Assembly: GCA_039090855.1 (NCBI GenBank)
Contig: CM076995.1
Coordinates: 120,354,270-120,418,269 of the forward strand
DNA: 64,000 nucleotides
Source of the DNA: Macrothele yani
Taxonomy: Eukaryota; Arthropoda; Arachnida; Araneae; Macrothelidae
Direction: 5' to 3'
Shown here: piece by piece, positions 55,641 through 64,000 of the stretch
Layout of the letters: each line of letters opens with the position of its first letter
Position numbering within the stretch: the first letter of the stretch is position 1
The notes under the pieces: model-generated
The model's input: only the letters and a program-made list of their open reading frames with translations
Told to the model about the DNA's origin: nothing
Databases searched by the model: none
Program-made: the position numbers and the translations under genes

Positions 55641-55785
55641 TTTTGACTCCGAACACTCTACTAACAACCAAAAGTCTGTCCTCGGGTTGTATATATGCTG
55701 CTCTGTGATCTTTACCTGCACCACCATTCGGTTTCCAGGTATGTTCATTTCTCTAGGCTGGGGGTAATCATAATGAAATGACTCA

Positions 55786-55920
55786 TTGGTGTATGTCTGG
55801 TGAAACAAAAAACTATTGTTTGGTGTATGTCTGGTGAAACAAAAAGCTGTAGTTTAGTGTACATCTGGTGAAACAAAAAGATGTTGTTTGGTGTATGTCT
55901 GGTGAAACAAAAAGCTATTA
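55786..55920 (+). repeat. 34-bp minisatellite, 4 units
   Basis: GTGTATGTCTGGTGAAACAA recurs at 55,789, 55,823, 55,857 and 55,891, exactly 34 bp apart. Confidence 0.93.
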
Positions 55921-57176
55921 TATTATTCTGCCTGTAAAAAATTTTCCTTTCCCAGATGTCTTAACCACACAAAGATCAGCTGTCTATAGATAACATTTTC
56001 TAAATTGTAATGAAAAACTGTTCATCAGGATTATCTGCAGAATGAAAGTCACTTCTAATTTCTTCTGCTAGGCGAATTTCTGTGACATGGGTTTTTTTCA
56101 CTTTCTTAGCAGATTGTTTTGTGGTATCATTTCCTAGGATAAGTGATGCTTTGTAACACACAACAATTTCACCAGTGTGAGCAGTCTGAGCAACTTGATA
56201 AATATCTTTGTAAAAGTTATGTCCCCATAGTGATTTCTGTTTGAAAAGTAACTCAGATTGCTATTATATCTACTGTTTAATAAACATAAACTTGATGAAA
56301 ATTTCAAGGCCAAGTTCAGTTCTGGTTTTGCTAGACTTAATCAGTTGAGTTGCTACCACATCTGAGGAAATGGATTTGAATATCACATGGTTTGCAGTAT
56401 AGGATTATTGCTTCTTAAAACTATGCTATATAAAGGGAGGGGGTGGGGTAATTATCTGTGATATAGTCATTATTTTTCTCTTCTTTTCATTGGTGTATGT
56501 ATTTGAATTGCTGATTATGTTCACCAGTATGTACATAATGTGGTCCTGGTCAACACATTTGGCAGAGTTCAGGGATGGGATGGGACTTAGATGGACATTT
56601 GTCAGGTGATGATAGGTTAATTAGATATGCAGCTGCCCTGAGTGAATTTTTAATTGAATTATCTCAATTGATAAAATGTGGATTCTCTTGTTCATGTCAG
56701 TCACAGCATCAAACAGTACATCAGAAACATGCCAGTTATCCACTTCTGTTTAAATTTGAAGAGATGACTTTTATTGACAAGGTATTGTATGCCAAGTTTT
56801 TGTTGTTGTTCTTTTCTTGTAGATAAAGATGATCTGATTTGGCTTATCTTGTATAGAAAAAGGCCTAACAAGAGCTGAGCAATGCAAATGCAACTTACTG
56901 GTGAAACAGTTGGCTGCCAACAAACAGTTCATCCATCTCCTATGCTCCAATATCAGCAATGAAATTTTAGAAGGGAAATGACATAAAAAAAACCCTTGAA
57001 TACTCTTCATGCTCAGATGACCTAGCACCCTGTGACTCGTGGCTGTTTTTAAATTTTAAGGATTGGATTCACCCTGCCTAGCATGCAACAAAATTAGCCG
57101 TGGAAAGTTCCATTTTCCAGTTTATCGAAGCCACATCAAAATACCCATTTACAGAGTACTTAGCTAGCAGGATGAA
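55921..57176. other. No gene recognised
   Basis: No conserved protein, RNA gene or repeated segment identified. The open frame at 56,575-56,826 has no recognisable domain. Confidence 0.5.
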
Positions 57177-57177
57177 T

Positions 57178-57262
57178 CATGGTTCGTACGCGTCCTGGAA
57201 ATCCTGGAAAAGTCCTGGAAATGTCCTAAAATTCTGCTACATGTCCTGGAATTTTATCCATT
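57178..57262 (+). repeat. CCTGGAAA-type repeat (probable hAT MITE end)
   Basis: ATGGTTCGTACGCGTCCTGGAAATCCTGG... then ATGTCCTGGAATTTTATCC. Related to 26,331-26,400, 30,330-30,402 and 35,895-35,960, where the word GTACGAACC or ATGAACC also borders the repeat. Confidence 0.65.
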
Positions 57263-57479
57263 CCAGTCTTCTTTTTTTTTTTTTTTTTGTCCCTGTGCAA
57301 TGTTTTGTAGTTGAGGATTTTTCTACTGGCATAACTTATGTCTGACAAATTTTCCTCCCCTCACCCCTGCAAAATGCGGGGGGGGGGGGGGGCTGTTGGG
57401 TCTTTTTGTCTGTTAGGAGGACTGAAGCTGCGTTATTAGCATATTAGCATTTTTTTGCCTCGTGCTTATGTTATCACTT

Positions 57480-59330
57480 TGTCTGTCCGACCGGGAAGAC
57501 CATATCTCTGCAATTATTAGTCCGATTTGTAAAATTCTTTTTGTATTGGGAAGCTTAAAATGTGAGAATGATGATCCATTTGTTCCGGGTTTTATTCGAT
57601 TCACAACTTTGCCGCTAGAGGGCGCAACAAAGATTGTATCGAATTTAAAATGTGTTTTATTTCGTACATTTGCTCCTAAATATCCAATTGAAAAAATTCC
57701 TTTTGACAACTTTTATATCGAAGACTATTTCAGTTACAGTCCCTTTTTCAAATTATGCATTAATTTTCCGCTGAAGACGTAACGGTAAATCACAATTTTT
57801 CCAATATCTCCGCTTCTAAAAGTCTGACTTGAAAAATTCTTCCTGCATTGGATACAGCTCTTAAGAGGAAATGTTTTGTATATAATTTCTCATTTTTGGT
57901 AAAGAATGTTTTGGCTGCCAGGGGCGTAAGTGTTTATTTTTGCTTCTGATGTATTCACAATAAAATCTGAGCTAGAAACTCGATTGAAAAAATTTCTCCG
58001 TGGAGCGGTACCGTTCCCCTCCAAAAACATTTTTAGGATACCTCCTGCTTAAATAGTGCATCATTTTTCTGCCAGGGGGTGTACACATATATTTTATTTT
58101 TGTCCATATCTCTGTTTCTAGGAGTACCATTTGAAAAATTTTCTTTGTTGGAGAACATTTTCAGTGCGAAATGTTTCTCATATAGTTTCAAATATTTCTT
58201 AACGCACAAGTGCGCCACTAGAGGGCATAAGCTCACGTTTCCGTTTATAGCAATATCTACGGGACTAATAATTTTCTGCTTGGGGGCGTAAGTAAATCAC
58301 AATTTTCCCAATATCTCCGCTTCTAAAAGTACAATTTGAAAAATTCTTGTCGCGTTGGATACAGCTCTTGAGGGGAAATGTTTTGCATATAATTTTTCAT
58401 TTTTGGTTAAGAATAGTTTGGCCGCCAGGAGCACGAGAGTTTATTTTTGCTTCTGATTTATTTGCAATAAAATTTGAGCTCGAAACTCAATGGGAAAAAT
58501 TCCTCTGTGGACCGATACCGCTCACCTCCAAAAACTTTTTGAGAATACCTCCTGCTTAAATAGTGCATAATTTTTCCACCAGGGGTGTACATGTATATCT
58601 TATTTTTGTCCATATCTCTGTTTCTAGGAGTATGATTTGAAAAATTCTTTCTTAGTTGGGGAACATTTTCGGTGCGAAATGTTTCTCATATAGTTTCAAA
58701 TATTTCTTAACGCACAAGTTCGCCACTAGAGGGTGCAAGCTCACTTTTTCTTTTACAGCAATATCTACGGGACAAATAATTCTCTGCTAGGGCGTAATGG
58801 TAAATCATTATTTCCCCAATATCTCTGCTTCTAGAAGTCCGATTTGAAAAATTCTTCCTGCGTTGGATACAGCTCTTGAGGGGAAATGTTTTGTATATAA
58901 TTTCTCATTTTTGGTAAAGAATGTTTTGGCCGCCAAGGGGCTAAGTGTTTATTTTTGCTTCTGATGTATTTGCATTAAAATCTGAGCTCAAAACTCGATG
59001 GAAAAAATTCCTCTGTGGACCGATACCGCTCACCTCCAAAAACGTTTTGAGAATACCTCCTGCTTAAATAGTGCATAATTTTTCCACCAGGGGTGTACAC
59101 GAATATCTTATTTTTGCCTATTATATCTAGGAGTAAGATTTTAAAAATTCTTTTTTGTTGGAGAACATTTTCGGTGCGAAATGTTTCTCATATAATTTCA
59201 AATATTTCTTAATGCACAAGTGTGCCACTAGAGGGCGTAAGCTCACGTTTCTGTTTGCAGCAGTATCTACGGAACTAATAACCCGATTGAAAAAGTCTCT
59301 TTCAACCAGATACTACTAACTATGAAAACT
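57480..59330 (+). repeat. Higher-order satellite, ~507 bp unit of ~150 bp monomers
   Basis: Three units starting about 57,766, 58,272 and 58,779. Each is built of three ~150 bp monomers and a ~60 bp truncated one. Monomers carry CCxxxAGGGGGCG-type cores (57,919, 58,070, 58,213, 58,275, 58,425, 58,577, 58,722, 59,085, 59,226) and AATATCTCCGCTTCTAAAAG-like words. The leading segment 57,480-57,765 is a further partial unit. Confidence 0.88.
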
Positions 59331-60338
59331 TGTGTATATTTTTTTCCCAAAATAATGCACAATTTCGCCGCTAGGGGGCACAAATATTTAATATATTTTT
59401 CTCCGTATCTGTACTTCTAAATGTCAGATTTAAAAAAATATTTTAACAACAGATACCATTTACCTTATGGAACACTTTAGGTTTGTATTTGAGGAGGTTT
59501 GTGGTTTACAATTCTGCTGCTGCGTCGTGTTTATGCATTTCCATTTGCAGCGTATCTCTGCCTCTAAAAACTCTTGAGAATTTTCTTTTTTTACTGTATG
59601 CCATTCTGTATAATAAAGATTTTCAAATTTTTCATTGTGCAAAATTCTTCCGCTAAAAGGCATACAGTTATATAATGTTTCCTTCTCTATCTCTTCTTTT
59701 AATTGTTTGATTTGAAAATAATTTTGTCTCTAATACCTTCCTTCTGCTATGCGAAACGTTTTTTGCACCATTTGTTAATTTTTGTAACATACTTTTTAAA
59801 AGTCACTGGTAGAACTAAGTAGCTGACTTTTTTTTGTGTGTGTGTTATTTTGTTTGACCTGTACTGAAATTTGCTAGTGAATGCTTTTTATAAAAATTTG
59901 CCACAAAATTAGATTGCTTTCTAACATCAGAAACTTAAATCTAATTGTTTCTTGGTATTTTCTAAGCAAACTAATCACTTTGCATCTTCTATAAAGTTAA
60001 ATTGCCTTGATCACTAATAAATGCTGTTGTACACAGCCCTGGTATTTAAGGTTTTCCTATTTTTCATTTCATGTTGGAAATTTTTGTGCGTACTTGGTTT
60101 GCTAGCAAGTACAAATTTAAAACATAGCTACAGCATCAATATTATGTTGAAAATTCCTTCCTTGAATCAAATGTAACACAAATTCTTGCTCCCATGATTA
60201 TGTGTTTAAGAAATAACAATCCCTTTGGTCCTTTGAAAAATTTCCAAATATTTCACCTTTCCTTACCCTTAAATTTCCAATGTAAGCATTATTTCAAAAT
60301 AATTAAATATAAATAGTATTTTTTGTATTGATTGTGTG
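59330..60338 (+). repeat. Long dispersed repeat, direct copy of 34,290-35,535
   Basis: Continues the satellite, as at 34.3 kb. It aligns to the other copy through AGGCATACAGTTATA, TGCTATGCGAAACG and CAATCCCTTTGGTCCTTTG to ATTGATTGTGTG, where the LINE begins. One block of ~90 bp present at 34,620-34,740 is absent here. Confidence 0.85.
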
Positions 60339-61130
60339 TCCCGCACGGGGATAACTGGTTTTCCAGTTATTTGGGGAGCGGCGCCCCCACGGCCCGAGCT
60401 AACCTTGTGACGGTTTCTATTGCCTCTGCGGCTTTGACGATTACATCACCGAAGGGACAGCTGTTCATCCAGCTGATGGGGGATGGCGTCCCCACGGCCC
60501 GAGCCGATTTTCTCTTATTGTTTTGCTTTTTTCGTCTTATGTTCATATTTTGACATGTACCCGCCTCAGTTGTGGGCTGCTGAGGTTGTGATGAGGCGCC
60601 AGCTCCGGGTTTTGTTCCTCGTTCTTTTCCCTGTCTTTTCTCTTTTATGTTACATTTTCTGTTTTTCCGGAGCTGGTTAGCTTAGACCTACCTGCATGTT
60701 TGCCGTATGCGGTGACCCGTACAGGTGGAAATGAGGATGCTGGAGGCTGAGGTATTTGGGGGCCGGGTTGTAGTGTCTCCAGCTGCCAACACTCCTCTTT
60801 GCCCTCTGCTTCACCCTAAACGGGAGACTGGGAGCTAACCCACTCCTGGTCAGGTAGTTTGTGGCCGAGTGGCGTCCAGACTTCTAGCGGCTTGTCGTTC
60901 TGTTCGGCTGGGTGAGTATGGGGGTAGGGTGGGCATGCCAAAGGGGTGTTCTCCGGGCACGGGAAAGTCTGGGTGCACGCTGAGCGTGTGTCTGCCCTAC
61001 CACCTTGCTATATCCGCTGACTATCCCTAGAGCCGTGTCCTGCGTCCTCTTGGGCTTGCGGACCTCCGGCTCTCCCTCGTTGGGCTCGGTAGTGGGTGGG
61101 GAGGTCAGCGGACGAATTTTTCCTTCATTC

Positions 61131-62195
61131 ATGGAAACCCCAAGTGTTTCCCATGCTAATAATAATTTAAAGCGCCCTGTGGAGGACAGTGCTCCTTCCT
61201 CCACAAAGAAACTTGTCACATCTAATTGCAATGCTCTGTTTCTGTTGATTAAATCTGGTGACTCTTCACAGTCACTCAGTACCAAGAGTCCTTTCTGGAT
61301 CAACAAGGCTCTGCAAGCCGTTGCTGGCTCTCCAAAGAGTGTGAAGAAGCTCCCTTCCGGGGATCTTCTCGTGGAAACTTCTACTCCACGCCACAGTGCC
61401 ACCTTGCTGGAAACGACCGTTTTGCTTGGCGTTCCTGTTCAGGTTTCTCCACACGGTTATCTCAATTCCTCTCGCGGTGTAGTCAACTCCCGCGACCTGC
61501 TTGAATGCAGCGATGAGGAATTGCTGGAGGAACTTGGTGAACAGCATGTCATTGGGGTTCGGCGGATTCTTTTTAGGCGTGATGGGAAATCTATTCCCTC
61601 CCGTAACATCATCCTAACGTTTGACTCCCCAAACCTGCCTACTTCCATCAAGGCAGGTTATTTACGGCTTGATGTTCGACCATACATCCCGAACCCCTTG
61701 CGATGTTTCAGGTGCCAGCATTACGGTCACTCCCAGCAGTCTTGCCGTAATGTTGCAAAGTGTGGCCGCTGTGGTTCCACAGAACACTCTTTGGCGGATT
61801 GCTCTGCAGAGTCTGATCATTGTGTCAACTGCGAAGGGACTCATCCTGCTTCTTCTAAGCAGTGTCCAAAGTGGATAGAGGAACAGGCAATCCAACGCCT
61901 GAAGACAACTGAGCATCTCTCATATCCCGAGGCTAGACGGCGGATCGCCCCTTTACAACCAGGCCGGCGGTCCTATGCTTCAGTTGTGGTGCAGAAGGCT
62001 TCAGTGGCGGTCCAGACTGAGGTGTCCATCCCAGCGGGGTGTCCTTATGATTTTGGGGACATCGTCACTGCTGGTATGGAAGCACTGAAGTCTCGCCGTA
62101 TTGCATCCAAGGCGACATCAACATCGTCGCCTAAACCTACCTCTATGCCGAAACCATCTACGGCCATCACAGGGACCCAGGTCCAGGGCACTTGA
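61131..62195 (+). CDS. LINE ORF1 protein with three zinc knuckles
   Basis: 354 codons from ATG 61,131 (METPSVSHANNNLKRPVEDS) to TGA. The frame is open further upstream but has no ATG. Central part: TPRHSATLLETTVLLGVPVQ, SDEELLEELGEQHVIGVRRI. C-terminal nucleic-acid-binding region: RCFRCQHYGHSQQSC, CGRCGSTEHSLADC and CVNCEGTHPASSKQC, the three CCHC knuckles usual in I- and Jockey-group ORF1 proteins, then an AIQRLKTTEHLSYPEARRRI helix. It would coat LINE RNA. No lesion seen, so it may be intact. The Ser/Pro-rich tail (SSPKPTSMPKPST) has no domain. Confidence 0.88.
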   Translation: METPSVSHANNNLKRPVEDSAPSSTKKLVTSNCNALFLLIKSGDSSQSLSTKSPFWINKALQAVAGSPKSVKKLPSGDLLVETSTPRHSATLLETTVLLGVPVQVSPHGYLNSSRGVVNSRDLLECSDEELLEELGEQHVIGVRRILFRRDGKSIPSRNIILTFDSPNLPTSIKAGYLRLDVRPYIPNPLRCFRCQHYGHSQQSCRNVAKCGRCGSTEHSLADCSAESDHCVNCEGTHPASSKQCPKWIEEQAIQRLKTTEHLSYPEARRRIAPLQPGRRSYASVVVQKASVAVQTEVSIPAGCPYDFGDIVTAGMEALKSRRIASKATSTSSPKPTSMPKPSTAITGTQVQGT

Positions 62196-62386
62196 AAGAA
62201 GAAGCCGGAAAAGGTAAAACCGGGTTCATCCTCCCCTAAACAGAGCAGGCAAAAACCATCTCTCAACACAGGGGGTAAACACAGCCCTGTGTTACCTCCC
62301 GACACTGCGGATGGATTGGAGGTGATGGACGACAGTGAGACGTTCTAGTCGTCTGTCTTTTTCATTCTTTCATTACATTTTTCATT

Positions 62387-64000
62387 ATGGCCACGCTCAT
62401 TCAGTGGAATTGCCGAGGTCTGCGTTCACGCATTGACGATTTAAAAGGCTTACTGTCTTCGCACACACCTGTGTGCGTGTGTCTCCAGGAGACAAAGCTT
62501 CGCATGATGGACACTCCTTCGCTGCGGAGACATTCTGTTTTCCGCAAAGATCACCAGGACGGCGTAATTGCCTGCGGAGGAGTGGCCGTCGTTGTTCCTC
62601 ATGGTGTCCCTGTCACTGCGGTTGCCCTTCGGACGCCTTTGCAGGCAGTGGCAGTGAGACTGTCTGTGAACACTCTGCTCACGGTGTGTTCCATCTACAT
62701 ACCACCAACTGAAGCTGTAAGCCTTTCGGTTCTGGAAGATTTAGTTGACCAGCTGCCGCCTCCTTTCTTCATCTTTGGAGATTTTAATGCTCACAATCCG
62801 TTGTGGGGTTCTACAACTCGAGACTCCAGGGGCCGTGTTGTTGAGTCCCTTCTCTCCAACACGTCCCTCTGTCTCCACAACACCGGAGTTGCTACTTATT
62901 TTCATGAACCCACCCGTTCGTCCTCAGCCATTGATCTGTCTTTGAGTTCACCATCCTTATATCCTGACTGGTCCTGGAGCGTGTCTGGTGATCCCCTTGG
63001 CAGCGATCACTTTCCCATCTTTCTCCGTCTAGCGGGTGGCGGGTTACCGTTACCCTACTCGCCCTGCTAGATGGAATATTGATCGTGCCAAGTGGGACGC
63101 ATTCACGGCTTCAGCGATTATTACTCCAGCTATGGTGACCTCAGGAACGGTCAATGACGCTGTTGCGGCGGTAACGGATTGTGTTGTGCATGCGGCAGAA
63201 CTTACCATCCCCAGGACGTCGACTAAACTTCCACGTTGCCCAAGACCTTGGTGGAATTCCACTTGCATGGCAGCTCGTCAGGCCCAACATCGGGCTTGGG
63301 GTAGGTTTCGTCGGTACCCCACCGACGCGAACCTACTTGCTTTCAAGAAGGCCAAGTCCTACGCGCGATTGGTTCGTAGGCGTAGTCAACGGGAGTCCTG
63401 GATACGTTACGTATCCGGGATTAACTCCGCTACCAGCCCTAAGATTGTTTGGGACAGGATCCGTAAGATTCGAGGACAGTACCCATCTGGGGAAATCTCC
63501 ATTCTTGAGAGTGATGGAGGAACGGTTGCTGACGCTCAGGGTATTGCTGACTGTCTGGGCGCCGCTTTTCTTCGGTGTCCAGCAGCAGCAATTACCCTGC
63601 TTCGTTCCGGCAGTTACAGCCGCGGCTTGAACTGTCCAAGATTTCTTTTGGACCGTTTTCTTCCGCAGATTATAACAGCCCGCTGACTGCCGTGGAGCTG
63701 AAGACCGCTCTGAATCGGTCCGGCCGGACATCTGTCGGACCGGATAACATCCATTACGACATGCTGAAGCACCTTTCTCCGTCCTCTCTTGAATGTCTGC
63801 TAATCCTGTTTAACAGGATTTGGCTCGAGAATGCCTTTCCCGAGTCTTGGCGTACGGCCATTGTCGCTCCTGTTCCCAAACCTGGTAAAGATCCCACCAA
63901 CCCGTTGAACTACCGGCCAATTGCTATGACGAGCTGCCTTTGCAAAGTACTCGAGCGCACATCATTAACCTTCGTCTCATTTTTTATTTAGAATTTCATC
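62387..64000 (+). pseudogene. LINE ORF2 (endonuclease-RT), frameshifted and truncated by window
   Basis: ATG 62,387: IQWNCRGLRSRIDDLKGLLS, VCLQETKL, FFIFGDFNAHNPLWGS, SAIDLSLSS and GSDHFPIF give a complete AP-like endonuclease with Asn, Glu, Asp and His motifs. A frameshift at about 63,040-63,065 leads to RPARWNIDRAKWDAFTASAI; a second near 63,590 leads to GPDNIHYDMLKHLSPSSLEC, PVPKPGKDPTNPLNYRPIAM and TSCLCKVLER; a third at about 63,958 precedes NLRLIFYLEFH. TSCLCKVLER and the PGKDP block suggest the I group more than RTE. The catalytic xxDD region lies beyond the window. Confidence 0.85.

Larger units (their letters stand above)
60339..64000 (+). mobile_element. Non-LTR retrotransposon (I/Jockey-like), 5' complete, cut by window end
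   Basis: The 5' end TCCCGCACGGGGATAACTGG is fixed at 60,339 by comparison with the empty site at 35,521-35,540. A G+C-rich leader of ~790 bp with a duplicated CCCCACGGCCCGAGC block is followed by ORF1 (CCHC) and ORF2 (endonuclease, RT). Base composition contrasts sharply with the surroundings. Confidence 0.92.

Noticed and set aside
1..64000. CRISPR arrays, bacterial operons, integrons
   Set aside because: No regular direct repeats with unique spacers and no prokaryotic gene organisation; all tandem arrays found are minisatellites or satellites.

Overview
This is eukaryotic, almost certainly arthropod (I lean towards chelicerate), nuclear DNA. It is AT-rich and intron-type, and it is dominated by nested transposable elements. 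The only convincing host gene is a fragment of a TM9SF2-type transmembrane 9 superfamily gene on the + strand. Two exons (38,591-38,699 and 49,353-49,485) are separated by a 10.65 kb intron packed with transposons. A frameshifted histone H1-like pseudogene lies near 950-1,195. There are no CRISPR arrays, operons or other prokaryotic features.

Layout. 1-5.4 kb: H1 pseudogene, a TGGGATAT minisatellite, then satellite-like repeats. 5.4-23.3 kb: a cluster of at least six pseudo-LTR copies of one Penelope-like element (PLE) in alternating orientation. They surround one nearly intact element (- strand) whose GIY-YIG nuclease precedes the reverse transcriptase, the permuted 'Naiad' arrangement. Three same-orientation RTE-type LINE copies, plus an extra 3' stub, are inserted in this cluster. 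23.4-32.5 kb: a 9.1 kb segment bounded by ~340 bp inverted repeats and a TAAT duplication, containing a hAT-like element with a SINE inside. 32.5-38.6 kb: satellite relatives, a canonical PLE fragment and a deleted mariner. 38.6-49.5 kb: TM9SF2 exons, with a foldback, a hAT MITE, a dead hAT, a piggyBac remnant, a mariner split by a SINE, and more SINEs in the intron. 49.5-55.6 kb: a Tc1-like element split by a long-TIR DNA transposon that itself carries a palindromic PLE insertion. 57.5-60.3 kb: a ~507 bp higher-order satellite. 60.3-64 kb: a 5'-complete LINE with CCHC-type ORF1, cut by the window edge.

Main discovery. The PLE reading frame runs from ATG 9,778 to TAA 7,154 on the - strand and is interrupted by exactly one codon, a TGA at 9,638-9,640. 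The next in-frame ATG lies far inside the protein, so the GIY-YIG domain can be made only by reading through that TGA. Ten bases after the TAA there is a structure (7,079-7,143) with the features of a eukaryotic SECIS element: an 8-bp lower helix, an AUGA...GA quartet, a 10-position upper helix and an AAA apical loop. I conclude that this retroelement probably encodes a selenoprotein in which selenocysteine replaces a zinc-finger-like cysteine just before the GIY-YIG domain. From memory, selenoproteins have been reported for the Naiad clade. The evidence for this copy comes from the sequence itself.

Secondary themes are insertion boundaries proven by target-site duplications or empty sites inside the window, recurring CTGANGA-hairpin-GAAA (hammerhead-like) motifs at several PLE ends, and a dispersed ~150 bp repeat monomer that carries a CTCF-like CCNCTAGRGGGCG core.
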